Assembly: GCA_008638415.1 (NCBI GenBank)
Contig: VWVT01000023.1
Coordinates: 1 to 64,000, forward strand
Length of the DNA stretch: 64,000 nt
DNA from: Nocardiopsis sinuspersici
Lineage (GTDB): Bacteria; Actinomycetota; Actinomycetes; Streptosporangiales; Streptosporangiaceae
Direction: 5' to 3'
Under the pieces are notes generated by a model, which worked only from the letters and a program-made list of their open reading frames with translations, was not told where the DNA came from and searched no databases. The position numbers were made by a program, and so were the translations under genes. This document shows, piece after piece, positions 25,143 to 34,500 of this stretch (within the stretch, counting starts at the first letter, position 1; each line of letters begins with the position of its first letter).

Positions 25143-25469
25143 CTAGTCGTCCGGGGTCCCGTCGTCCTCCGGGACGGGCCTGTTCCGGGAGGCGATCGAC
25201 AGGTTCCTCCCGTCCGGCCTGGTGACGGCGAGTTTCAGCGTGATCCTGTGCGTGTCCTTGCTGCCGACCTTGCCGTCGGCGCCCACGGAGACCACGCCGA
25301 AGTTCACACCGCTCTTCCCGGAACCCTCCTTGTGCACCTCCAGCAGGAGTTCGACCTCGGCCTCGACGATCTCGATGCCGATCTCGTGTCCCTCTCCCTC
25401 CCTCCTCGCGTCGTCGAGTTCCTCACGCAGTCGTTCGATGGCCTGGGCTAGTCCGATGCTGGGGGACAC
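25143..25469 (-). CDS. Trypco2 (trypsin-co-occurring domain 2) family protein
   Basis: 108 residues, GTG start with AGGAG about 8 nt upstream. It begins IGLAQAIERLREELDDARREG, then alternating beta strands (IGIEIVEAEVELLLEV, VNFGVVSVGADGK) and HRITLKLAVTRPDG. This is the pattern of the trypco2 domain, which occurs beside or fused to trypsin-like proteases in predicted conflict systems. It is the first gene of the operon, directly abutting the trypsin gene. The expected job is to bind or restrain the protease; the biochemistry is unknown. Confidence 0.82.
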   Translation of the reverse strand: MSPSIGLAQAIERLREELDDARREGEGHEIGIEIVEAEVELLLEVHKEGSGKSGVNFGVVSVGADGKVGSKDTHRITLKLAVTRPDGRNLSIASRNRPVPEDDGTPDD

Positions 25470-25626
25470 CTGATGACTCCTGGAGTCTCGTGGGGCGGAG
25501 TCGGCGAGAGCAGGGCCTTGTGGTTTCGGTCACACGGTCATGGACAGTTTCCCATGCCGACCTGTCTTTAACGGATGTTTTCCGCTGTATCCATTTGATC
25601 TCGGACGCACGGGGAGGCCCCGGCGC

Positions 25627-25723
25627 TCCCGCGGGCGGTGCCCGTTCGCGGGCCGGCTCGGCGGCATGTCGACTCATGGCCCTGTCGACGCGTCGCCCCG
25701 TCGACGCGTGGACATGTCGCCCG
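25627..25723 (+). repeat. 40-bp interspersed block plus period-8 array C
   Basis: The second copy of the block at 21021-21060, followed by seven 8-mers: GTCGACTC, ATGGCCCT, GTCGACGC, GTCGCCCC, GTCGACGC, GTGGACAT, GTCGCCCG. This is the clearest of the arrays, and the only one in a divergent region. Confidence 0.7.
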
Positions 25724-25785
25724 ATCCGGTTCCGGCCACGGCTGGTCAGGGATCACGGGGCGCCGCCGACACCTCGAATCCGACC

Positions 25786-25797
25786 GACCGTTCGGTC
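25786..25797. promoter_or_regulatory. TetR-like operator candidate upstream of the transporter gene
   Basis: The palindrome GACCG-TT-CGGTC, preceded by another GACC. The GACCG/CGGTC half-sites are the same as in the palindrome upstream of paaZ (53237-53258). No regulator gene is adjacent. Confidence 0.3.
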
Positions 25798-26008
25798 AGG
25801 ACACGGCTTCCGAGCTGCGAAAAACGCGACCCGGTCTAGAAAGTGCACTGGGTCACATGGCATGGTGTCCTGAGGCTCGGGCCGATGTCCCGTATTCCCC
25901 TCTTGTGGTGTGCAAGGGGACGAGAGTGGCCACGCCGTCGTGGTCACCACGGTCATGAGCCTGCGAGCGGATCCCGACCCCCGTCGGCAGAGAACATACG
26001 GAGCACCA

Positions 26009-27376
26009 ATGGCAACTTCCGACCCAACGGCCTCAGGGCCGGTCGGCGCTATCGAGACCCGGGAGCGGCGCCGCGTCCTCGCGGGCACCATGGTCGGCAC
26101 CACCATCGAGTGGTACGACTTCTTCATCTACGCCCAGGCCGCGGGCCTGGTACTCGCACCCCTGTACCTGGCACCCCTGTCCGACACCAGTCCGGCGATG
26201 GCCCAGATCCTGTCCTTCGCGACCATCGGCATCTCCTTCCTCTTCCGCCCCCTCGGCGCGATCGTCGCCGGTGCCCTCGGTGACAGGTTCGGCCGCAAGC
26301 GGGTGCTCGTCGCCACCCTCGTCCTGATGGGCCTCGCCACCTGCCTGATCGGTGTGCTGCCCACCTACGCCCAGATCGGCGTGGCCGCCCCCGTCCTCCT
26401 GATCCTCCTGCGCATCCTCCAGGGCTTCTCCGCGGGCGGTGAGTGGGGCGGCGCCGCACTGATGTCGGTGGAGCACGCGCCGGTCGGCAAGCGCGGCTTC
26501 TTCGGCGCCTACCCGCAGATCGGCGTCCCCTGCGGCATGATCATCGCGACCTTCGTCGTCTGGGTGATCACCGCCGTCATCGGTCCGGAGGCGTTCAGGG
26601 AGTGGGGATGGCGCATCCCCTTCCTCCTGTCCTTCCTGCTGATCATCATCGGCCACCTCATCCGCAAGTCCGTGGAGGAGTCCCCGGTCTTCAGGAAGAT
26701 GCAGGAGCGCAAGGCCCAGGCCTCCGCGCCCCTGGGGCAGCTCTTCAGGAGGAACAGCCGGGAGGTCATCCTCTCCGCGCTGATCTTCATCGCCAACAAC
26801 GCGGCCGGATACCTCGTCATCGCCTACCTGGCGACCTACGCCTCCCGGCCGGTCGAGGCGTTCGGCCTCGGCATGGACCGCGGTCCCGTACTCCTGGCGA
26901 CCACCCTCGCCTCGTTCGGCTGGCTCGTCTCCACGCTGTACGGCGGCATCCTGAGTGACAGGATCGGCCGGGTGAGGACCTTCCAGCTCGGCTACGTGCT
27001 GCTGGCCGCCTGGTCCGTGCCGATGTGGTTCATGGTCGACACCGGCAACATCTACATGTACTTCACGGGCCTCTTCGTCTTCACGCTGACCCTCGGCCTG
27101 AGCTACGGCCCCCAGTCGGCCCTGTACGCGGAGATGTTCCCGGCCGAGGTCCGCTACTCCGGCGTGTCCATCGGCTACGCCATCGGCGCGATCCTCGGCG
27201 GCGCCTTCGCGCCCATGATCGCCGAACTCCTGCTCACCGAGACCGGGAACTCGTGGTCGATCGGCGTCTACATCATCGTGGCCGCCGCGGTCTCCTTCCT
27301 CGGAGTCTCGCTGGTCAAGGAGCCCAAGGGCGTGGACCTGAACGTGGAGGACGTCGAACCGACCCCCTCCAAGTAG
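26009..27376 (+). CDS. MHS-type major facilitator transporter (ProP/ShiA-like)
   Basis: 455 residues with 12 predicted membrane segments. The metabolite:H+ symporter family signs are clear: GTTIEWYDFFIYAQAAG in the first helix, GDRFGRKRVL between helices 2 and 3, LRILQGFSAGGEWGGAAL, and SLVKEPKG near the end. Members take up carboxylates, betaines or aromatic acids with protons; the substrate cannot be fixed from sequence. The ATG at 26009 follows ATACGGAGCACCA. It stands alone, with a strong terminator behind it. Confidence 0.92.
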   Translation: MATSDPTASGPVGAIETRERRRVLAGTMVGTTIEWYDFFIYAQAAGLVLAPLYLAPLSDTSPAMAQILSFATIGISFLFRPLGAIVAGALGDRFGRKRVLVATLVLMGLATCLIGVLPTYAQIGVAAPVLLILLRILQGFSAGGEWGGAALMSVEHAPVGKRGFFGAYPQIGVPCGMIIATFVVWVITAVIGPEAFREWGWRIPFLLSFLLIIIGHLIRKSVEESPVFRKMQERKAQASAPLGQLFRRNSREVILSALIFIANNAAGYLVIAYLATYASRPVEAFGLGMDRGPVLLATTLASFGWLVSTLYGGILSDRIGRVRTFQLGYVLLAAWSVPMWFMVDTGNIYMYFTGLFVFTLTLGLSYGPQSALYAEMFPAEVRYSGVSIGYAIGAILGGAFAPMIAELLLTETGNSWSIGVYIIVAAAVSFLGVSLVKEPKGVDLNVEDVEPTPSK

Positions 27377-27386
27377 GGCGAACGGA

Positions 27387-27428
27387 CGAGGGGGCGACAG
27401 GTCGGTTTCCCGACCTGTCGCCCCCTCG
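27387..27428. terminator. Perfect 19-bp hairpin between convergent genes
   Basis: Arms 27387-27405 and 27410-27428 are fully complementary, with a 4-base loop (TTTC). It probably stops transcription from both the transporter gene and the GH15 gene. Its right arm is in register with the 8-bp repeats that follow. Confidence 0.85.
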
Positions 27429-27464
27429 CCTTGTCACCTCGTCGCCCTGTCGACTCGTCGACTC
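27409..27464 (+). repeat. Period-8 degenerate repeat array D
   Basis: Seven 8-mers: CCCGACCT, GTCGCCCC, CTCGCCTT, GTCACCTC, GTCGCCCT, GTCGACTC, GTCGACTC. The first units form the right arm of the hairpin at 27387-27428. Confidence 0.65.
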
Positions 27465-27474
27465 CGGGCGGAGG

Positions 27475-29289
27475 TCACCCGCCCCGGGAGTTCGCCCGGC
27501 GCTGTGCCGGGCCGTTGCGGCCCCGCTCCAGCTCGAAGGCGCTGTTGACCAGGGCGATGTGGGACAGCGCCTGCGGGAAGTTCCCGACCAGCCTCCCCGC
27601 GTCCGTGTCGTACTCCTCGGCCAGCAGCCCCAGGTCGTTGCGCAGGCTCAGCAGGTGCTCGAAGATGCCCCTGCCCTCGTCGACACGACCCTGCATGACG
27701 AGGTTGTCGACGAGCCAGAACGTGCAGGGCAGGAACACGCCCTCGCCGGGGGGAAGTCCGTCCACCTGCTCGGTCGCCTCGGTCATGGAGTAGCGCTCGA
27801 CCAGGCCGCCGCGGCACAGTTCCCGCTGGACGGCGTCCACGGTTCCCCGCATGCGCTCGTCGGTGGCCGGGAGGAAACCGACGCTGCTGGCCATCAGGAG
27901 CGAGGCGTCCAGGGCCGAGGAGCCGTAGTACTGGGTGAAGGCCCGGCGCTCGGGGTCGTATCCGTTCGAGCACACGTCCTCGAAGATGTCGTCGCGCAGG
28001 CGCCGCCACTTCTCCGCCGGTCCCTCCAGGCCGAACCTCTCGACCCCGCTGATGGCGCGGTCCACGGCGGTCCAGGCCATGATCTTGGAGTGGGTGAAGT
28101 GCCGCCTGGGCCCGCGCATCTCCCAGATCCCGTTGTCGGGTTCGCGCCAGTGCGACTCCAGGAAGTCCATCAGGTGGCGCTGGAGCTCCCAGGCCTGTTC
28201 CTGCGGCGGAATCCCGTGGTCCCGGGCCTGGTGGAAGACGTCCATCACCTCGCCGTAGACGTCGAGCTGCCACTGCTGGGCGGCCTCGTTGCCGGTCCGG
28301 ACGGGGCGGGAGCCCTCGTAGCCGGACAGCCAGTCCAGCTCCAGCTCGGGCAGCCTGCGCTCCCCCTCGATCCCGTACATGATCCGCATCTGCGCGGGCT
28401 CCCCCGCGACCGCGCGCAGCAGCCACTCGCGCCATTCGACGGCCGCCTGCGTGTAGCCGGACTCCAGCAGCGTGAGCAGAGTCAGCGTCGCGTCGCGCAG
28501 CCAGCAGTAGCGGTAGTCCCAGTTGCGCACGCCGCCGAGCTGCTCCGGCAGCGAGGTGGTGGCCGCGGCGACGATGCCTCCGCCTGGCGAGTGCGTCAGG
28601 GCCTTGAGGGTGATCAGCGACCGGACGACCGCGTCGCGGTACTCACCCTCATAGGTGCACTCGGAGGCCCACTTCCGCCAGAACCCGTCCGTGCGCTCGA
28701 TGAGCGCGTCGGCGTCGACCGGCTCCGGGGCCGCGGCCCGGGCCGGGGTCCAGATGAGGACGAAGTCCGTGCTCTCACCCGCGGCGACCGTGAACTCCGC
28801 GACCGGGCTGTCCGTGGCCCCGACGTCGAACTCCACGTCGGAGTCCAGGTAGCAGCTGTCCGGGCCGGCGACGAGGTGCAGCCGCCGCCCCTCCTTGCGC
28901 ACCCACGGGACGATCGATCCGTAGTCGAAGCGCATCAGGGCCTCGGAGCGCATGCGCACACGCCCCTCCACCCCCTCGACCCGGCGGATCAGGCAGGTCC
29001 GGTGCGCGTCGACGGGCATGCAGTCCACGACCCGGACCACACCGTCCTCGGACCGGAACTCGGTCTCCAGCACCAGGCTGTCGGGGCGGTACCGCCGAGC
29101 CGACATCCGGTGTTCCCCCGCCGGGGCCATGGACCAGCGGCCGTTGCCCGCGTCGCCGAGCAGGGCGGCGAAGCAGGCGCCGGAGTCGAACCGGGGCAGG
29201 CACAGCCAGTCCACGTCTCCGTTGCTGCCGATCAGGGCCGACGTCTTCATGTCGCCCAAAAACGCGTAGTCCTCGATGGGAAGGGTCAA
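27475..29289 (-). CDS. Glycoside hydrolase family 15 protein (glucoamylase/trehalase-like)
   Basis: 604 residues. It has the actinobacterial GH15 layout: an N-terminal beta domain (PIEDYAFLGDMKTSALIG, VDWLCLPRFDSG) and an (alpha/alpha)6 catalytic domain (TTSLPEQLGGVRNWDYRYCW, GIWEMRG with the likely general acid Glu, and AEEYD with the likely base Glu). Relatives cleave trehalose or alpha-glucans in the cytoplasm. No signal peptide is seen. The start appears to be TTG at 29289, with GGAAGG and GGCGGAG just upstream. The PoxB-like gene lies 120 bp upstream on the same strand. Confidence 0.9.
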   Translation of the reverse strand: MTLPIEDYAFLGDMKTSALIGSNGDVDWLCLPRFDSGACFAALLGDAGNGRWSMAPAGEHRMSARRYRPDSLVLETEFRSEDGVVRVVDCMPVDAHRTCLIRRVEGVEGRVRMRSEALMRFDYGSIVPWVRKEGRRLHLVAGPDSCYLDSDVEFDVGATDSPVAEFTVAAGESTDFVLIWTPARAAAPEPVDADALIERTDGFWRKWASECTYEGEYRDAVVRSLITLKALTHSPGGGIVAAATTSLPEQLGGVRNWDYRYCWLRDATLTLLTLLESGYTQAAVEWREWLLRAVAGEPAQMRIMYGIEGERRLPELELDWLSGYEGSRPVRTGNEAAQQWQLDVYGEVMDVFHQARDHGIPPQEQAWELQRHLMDFLESHWREPDNGIWEMRGPRRHFTHSKIMAWTAVDRAISGVERFGLEGPAEKWRRLRDDIFEDVCSNGYDPERRAFTQYYGSSALDASLLMASSVGFLPATDERMRGTVDAVQRELCRGGLVERYSMTEATEQVDGLPPGEGVFLPCTFWLVDNLVMQGRVDEGRGIFEHLLSLRNDLGLLAEEYDTDAGRLVGNFPQALSHIALVNSAFELERGRNGPAQRRANSRGG

Positions 29290-29409
29290 CTCTCCGCCTT
29301 CCGTTCACAGATGGGGTGTATACGGTTCCCGCCCCTCCCCGCCGTCTCCTGGTGGTGCGGGAACGGGTGGACCGGCGCCGTACCGGACCCGCACCGCCCA
29401 TGGCTGCTG

Positions 29410-31197
29410 TCACCGTCCGCCGGGAAGGAAGTCCTGTGCCTTGGACTTGACCCCCTGCTTGACCACTTCCCACGCCTCCGGGTCGCCCTTGGCCAGGGCC
29501 TTGGCCACGCTCTCCATCTGTTCCAGCGTCGCGTGCGGCGGGATCGGCGGGATGGCCGGATCCGTGACGAACTCGATCACGCAGGGGCGGTCCGCGGCCA
29601 GCGCCCGTTCCCACGCCCCCTTGATGTCCTTGGGGTCGTCGACCTTGATTCCCAGCATCCCGATGCTCTCGGCGAACCCGGCGTAGGGGAAGTCGGGTAT
29701 GCGCTGTGAGGGGATGAACTGGGGCGCGTCGCCCATGGCTCGCAGTTCCCAGGTCACCTGGTTGAGGTCGCCGTTGTTGAGCACGGCGATGATGACCTGG
29801 GGGTTGTCCCACTCCTTCGCGTAGTGGCCGATGGTGATCAGCTCGTTGAGGCCGCTCATCTGCATGGCCCCGTCGCCGACGAACGCGATCACCGGCTTGT
29901 CGGGGTGGGCGAACTTGGCCCCCGTCGCGTAGGGCGCGCCGGGGCACATCGTGGCCAGGGTCCCCGACAGGGATCCGCGCATGCCCTTGCGGAACTTCAG
30001 GTGCCGCGCGTACCAGTTGGCCACCGAGCCGGAGTCCGCCGTCACGATCACGTCGTCGGGCAGCATCGGAGAGAGCTCGTGGAAGACGCGCTCGGGGTTG
30101 ACCGGATCGGCGTCCACGTACGCGCGCCGCTCCATGACCTCGTCCCAGCGCCGGATGTTGTCCTCGATCTTCTCCCGCCAGGAGCGGTCGGTCTTGCGCT
30201 CGACGAGTGGCAACAGCATTCGCAGCGTCTCCGCGGCGTCGCCGACCAGGTTGCACTCGAACGGATACCGCATGCCGACCATGGTCGGGTCGATGTCGAT
30301 CTGGACGGCGCGTGCCTGGCCGAACTCGGGCATGAACTGGGTGTAGGGAAAGCTGGAGCCGACGACGAGCAGGGTGTCGCAGTCCTGCATCAGCTCGTAG
30401 GAGGGACGGGTGCCCAGCAGCCCGATCGCACCGGTCACGAAGGGCAGGTCGTCGGGCAGCGCATCCTTGCCCAGCAGGGCCTTGGCCACCCCGGCGCCGA
30501 GCTTGTCGGCCATCTCGACGACCTCGTCCGCAGCTCCCCTGGCACCCTGGCCGATCAGCATCGCGACGCGCTCACCCGAGTTGAGGACCTCGGCTGCCTT
30601 GTCCAAGCCCTCGGCGGACGGGGTCGACTGCGGGGCGGGCATACCGAGGCTGGAGGGCACCATCTTGAACTCGTGTTCGGGCGGCGAGTACTCCAGCTCC
30701 TGGACGTCGGCCGGGACGATGATCGCCGTGACCGTGCGCCTGCTCGCAGCGGTCCGGATCGCCCGGTCCAGCACGTTGGGCAACTGCTCTGGGACGGTGA
30801 CCATCTGGAGGTAGTCGCTGGCCACGTCCTTGTAGAGGGACATCAGGTCGACTTCCTGCTGGTAGGAGCCGCCCATCGCGCTGCGCGCGGTCTGCCCGAT
30901 GATCGCCACGACCGGTACGTGGTCGAGCTTGGCGTCGTAGAGGCCGTTCAGCAGGTGGATGGCGCCGGGCCCCGATGTGGCCGCGCACACGCCCACACGT
31001 CCGGAGAACTTCGCGTACCCCGTCGCCTCGAAGGCTGCCAGCTCCTCGTGCCGGGACTGGATGAAGCGCGGATTGTTGTCGGCCCGGTCCCACGCCGCGA
31101 GCAGACCGTTGATGCCGTCGCCCGCGTAGGAGAAGACGCGGTCGACCCCCCACTCCCTCAGACGCTTCAGCATGTAGTCGGACACCAGTTCCGCCAT
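29410..31197 (-). CDS. ThDP-dependent enzyme, pyruvate oxidase/pyruvate:quinone dehydrogenase-like (PoxB family)
   Basis: 595 residues with the three domains of acetolactate synthase-like enzymes. The PYR domain has the catalytic Glu in RHEELAAFEATGYAKFSG; the middle domain binds FAD or is structural; the PP domain has the ThDP motif from FVGDGAMQM to NNGDLN. The segment GYAKFSGRVGVCAATSGPGAIHLLNGLYDAKLDHVPV (17 bases of context aside) is typical of PoxB-type enzymes. The likely reaction is oxidative decarboxylation of pyruvate to acetate with electrons to quinone. There is no clear C-terminal membrane-binding extension to prove PoxB itself. Confidence 0.85.
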   Translation of the reverse strand: MAELVSDYMLKRLREWGVDRVFSYAGDGINGLLAAWDRADNNPRFIQSRHEELAAFEATGYAKFSGRVGVCAATSGPGAIHLLNGLYDAKLDHVPVVAIIGQTARSAMGGSYQQEVDLMSLYKDVASDYLQMVTVPEQLPNVLDRAIRTAASRRTVTAIIVPADVQELEYSPPEHEFKMVPSSLGMPAPQSTPSAEGLDKAAEVLNSGERVAMLIGQGARGAADEVVEMADKLGAGVAKALLGKDALPDDLPFVTGAIGLLGTRPSYELMQDCDTLLVVGSSFPYTQFMPEFGQARAVQIDIDPTMVGMRYPFECNLVGDAAETLRMLLPLVERKTDRSWREKIEDNIRRWDEVMERRAYVDADPVNPERVFHELSPMLPDDVIVTADSGSVANWYARHLKFRKGMRGSLSGTLATMCPGAPYATGAKFAHPDKPVIAFVGDGAMQMSGLNELITIGHYAKEWDNPQVIIAVLNNGDLNQVTWELRAMGDAPQFIPSQRIPDFPYAGFAESIGMLGIKVDDPKDIKGAWERALAADRPCVIEFVTDPAIPPIPPHATLEQMESVAKALAKGDPEAWEVVKQGVKSKAQDFLPGGR

Positions 31198-31548
31198 GAC
31201 CGTTCCCCTCTCGGCATCGACACCGTGTTCGGCACCGCGCTCGCGGTGCCCCGCCCGCCCTCTTTCGCGCGGGCCTTTCGCGCGGGCGCACCCCGCACCG
31301 TGTCCTCCGACCGTGGGAGTGCTCCGTTGGCGCGACTACCCCGACTACCGCTCCCCCATTCACCTGATTCACCTGGTGTGACGTCGGGCCTCCGATCCGT
31401 CACCACGTGTGGGAGCGGCGGCGTTTGTACGGGTGCGGGGCCGGTTAGTGGCGTGTGTGCGGTCCACCGTCCTCCCGGCCGGGGGCCGCGACTCTCGCGC
31501 TCGCACGTGCGACGGACCCGTATCACGTCGACGGAACGGACGACTGAC
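31198..31548. promoter_or_regulatory. Divergent intergenic region with two short direct repeats
   Basis: 351 bases between divergent genes. TTTCGCGCGGGC occurs at 31263-31274 and 31276-31287, and TTCACCTG at 31359-31366 and 31368-31375. Both could be binding sites for a regulator shared by the flanking genes. No gene is evident. Confidence 0.35.
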
Positions 31549-34500
31549 ATGGCCGTGGACCTGCCCGCACCCTCTCCCCGACGGGGCATCACACCGACCT
31601 CCGTCGACACCGACGCGCTGTTGCGTGACCTCACCGAGCGGGTGGACGGGGAGATCCGCTTCGACCGGGGCTCGCTCGCCACCTACTCGACCGCCGCCTC
31701 CAACTACCGGCAGGTCCCCATCGGGGTCGTCGTGCCGAGGACGGTCGACGCCGGGGCCGAGGCGGTGGCGGTGTGCCGAGAGCACGGCGCGCCCGTGCTC
31801 TCCAGGGGCGGCGGCACGAGCCTGGCCGGGCAGTGCAGCAACGTCGCGGTCGTGATCGACTGGTCCAAGTACTGCACGCGGGTCCTCAGCGTCGACCCCG
31901 AGGCGAGGACCGCCGTCGTGGAGCCGGGCATCGTGCTGGACGCCCTGAACGCGCACACGAACCAGGTGCGGGACAAGCTGCTCTTCGGACCGGAGCCCTC
32001 CACCCACAGCCGCTGCACGATCGGCGGGATGATCGGCAACGACTCCTGCGGCTCCAGCGCGCAGGCCTACGGCAGGACCGTGGACAACGTGGTCCGCCTG
32101 GAGGTGCTGACCTACGACGGGTGCCGGATGTGGGTGGGCCCCACGTCGGACGAGGAGTACGAGCGCATCGTCGCCGAGGGCGGGCGCCGTGCCGAGATCT
32201 ACCGGGGCCTGCGCCAGGTGCGGGACCGCCACGCCACGGCCGTCCGGCGCCGGTTCCCCGACATCCCCCGCCGCGTCTCGGGCTACAACCTCGACTCCCT
32301 GCTGCCCGAGAACGGGTTCGACCTGGCCGCGGCGCTCGTCGGGTCCGAGGGCACCCTGGTGACGGTCCTGCGGGCCGAGGTGCGCCTGGTCGACGCGCCC
32401 GAGGCCATGGCGATGGCGGTGTGCGGCTACTCCGACGTCTTCGCCGCCGCGGACGCCGTTCCCACGGTCCTGGAACACGATCCCCACATCCTGGAGGGGC
32501 TGGACGACAAACTGATCGCCTACGAGAGGCGCAAGAACCTGCACCCCACGGCGGTGAGCCAGATGCCCGAGGGCGCGGGGTGGCTGATGGTGCAGTTCGG
32601 CGGCGCCGACCGGGAGGAGGCGAGCCGCCGGGCCCAGGACTTCGCCGACGCCATGCAGGCATCCGGCGACGTGCTGGACGCCAGGGTCTTCGACGACCCC
32701 GACCGCCTGGCGGAGATGTGGAAGGTGCGCGAGGCCGGGCTGGGCGCCACGGCCCGGGTCCCGGCCGAGCCCGACACCTGGGAGGGCTGGGAGGACTCCG
32801 CGGTGCCGCCGGCGCGCTTCGGCGACTACCTGCGCGACCTGCACGCTCTGATGGAGGAGTTCGGCTACGCGGACCGCTCCTCGATGTACGGGCACTTCGG
32901 GCACGGCTGCCTGCACACGCGCATCCCCTTCGACCTGGTCACCCCCACCGGGATAGCCGACTTCCGCCGGTTCGTCGAGCGCGCCGCCGACCTGGTGGTC
33001 TCCTACGGCGGCTCGCTCTCGGGCGAGCACGGCGACGGCCAGTCGCGCGCCGAGCTGTGGCCGAAGATGTTCGGCCCCGAGCTGATGCCCGCCTTCGCCG
33101 AGTTCAAGAGGATCTTCGACCCGGACGACCGGATGAACCCCGGCAAGCTCATATCACCGGACGGCCGCGGCCCCGACCGGCTCGACGAGAACCTGCGGCT
33201 CGGCGCCGACTACCAACCCGAGCAGACCGACACCTACTTCGGCTACCCGCACGACGACGCCGACTTCTCCAGGGCCGTACTGCGCTGCGTGGGGGTGGGC
33301 GAGTGCCGCAGCGACAGCGGCGGTGTCATGTGCCCCAGCTACCGGGTGACGCGGGAGGAGGAGCACTCCACCCGAGGGCGCTCCCGGCTCCTCTTCGAGA
33401 TGCTCGAAGGGGACGTGGTCGAGGAGGGCTGGCGCTCGGAGGAGGTCGACGAGGCCCTGGACCTGTGCCTTGCCTGCAAGGGGTGCAAGACCGACTGCCC
33501 CGTCAACGTCGACATGGCCACCTACAAGGCCGAGTTCCTGGCCCACCACCACGCGGGGAGGATCCGTCCCGCCGCGCACTACAGCCTGGGATGGCTCCCC
33601 CTCTGGGCCCGGGCCGCCTCCCTCGCACCCGGGCTGGTGAACGCGCTGAGCTCCGTCCGGTTCCTCACCCGCCCGGGCAAGCGGCTCGGCGGGGTGGCCC
33701 AGGAGCGCCCGGTGCCCCCGTTCGCCCCGGTCCGCTTCAGCGACTCCATGCGCAGGCGCGGCTCGAAGGAGGGCGAGCGCGGCGAGGTGATCCTGTGGCC
33801 GGACACCTTCACCGACAACTTCCACCCGGCGGTCGGCGCGGCGGCGGTCCGGGTCCTGGAGGACGCGGGCTTCCACGTCAGGGTGCCGTCACAGACCCTG
33901 TGCTGCGGGCTCACCTGGATCTCCACCGGCCAACTGGGCGTGGCGCGCCGGGTGCTGGAGCGCACCGTCGCGGCGCTGCGCGACGACATCCGCGCGGGCA
34001 CCCCCGTCGTCGGCCTGGAGCCCTCGTGCGCCGCCGTCTTCCGCGCGGACGCGCCCGAGCTCTTCCCGCACGACAAGGACGTCGCGAGGCTGCGTTCCCA
34101 GTTCTTCACGCTCTCGGAGTTCCTCAACCGGTACGCGCCTGACTGGGAGCCTCCCCGGCTGGGCCGTACCGCCGTCACCCAGCGGCACTGCCACCAGCAC
34201 GCGGTCCTGGGCTTCGACGAGGACAGGAAGCTGCTGGGGCGCACGGGCGCCGACGTGGACCTCCTCGACGTCGGCTGCTGCGGCCTGGCGGGCAACTTCG
34301 GCTTCGAGGAGGGCCACTACGAGGTGTCCATGGCCGTAGCCGAGTCGGGGCTGCTGCCCGCCGTGCGCGGGGCCGACCCCGGCGCCCTCCTGCTGGCCGA
34401 CGGGTTCAGCTGCCGAACCCAGATCGAGCAGGCCGACACCGGCCGCGGGGCCGTCCACCTCGCCGAGGCCCTGGACCTCGCCATGCGGGACGCCCTGCCG

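Larger units (their letters stand above)
25470..26008. promoter_or_regulatory. Divergent intergenic region with repeats and operator-like site
   Basis: About 540 bases between the trypco2 operon and the transporter gene. It holds a less GC-rich stretch near 25540-25600 (likely the minus-strand promoter region), the second copy of the 40-bp block (25627-25666), array C (25668-25723) and a GACCG-TT-CGGTC palindrome (25786-25797). No credible gene is present. Confidence 0.5.

Noticed and set aside
31263..31287. Start of a CRISPR or tandem array (TTTCGCGCGGGC twice)
   Set aside because: Only two copies one base apart, with no further units.
29824..31548. Plus-strand open frame upstream of the FAD/Fe-S oxidoreductase, in phase with it
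   Set aside because: It is antisense to the PoxB-like gene and has no domain; the family N-terminus starts at the ATG at 31549.
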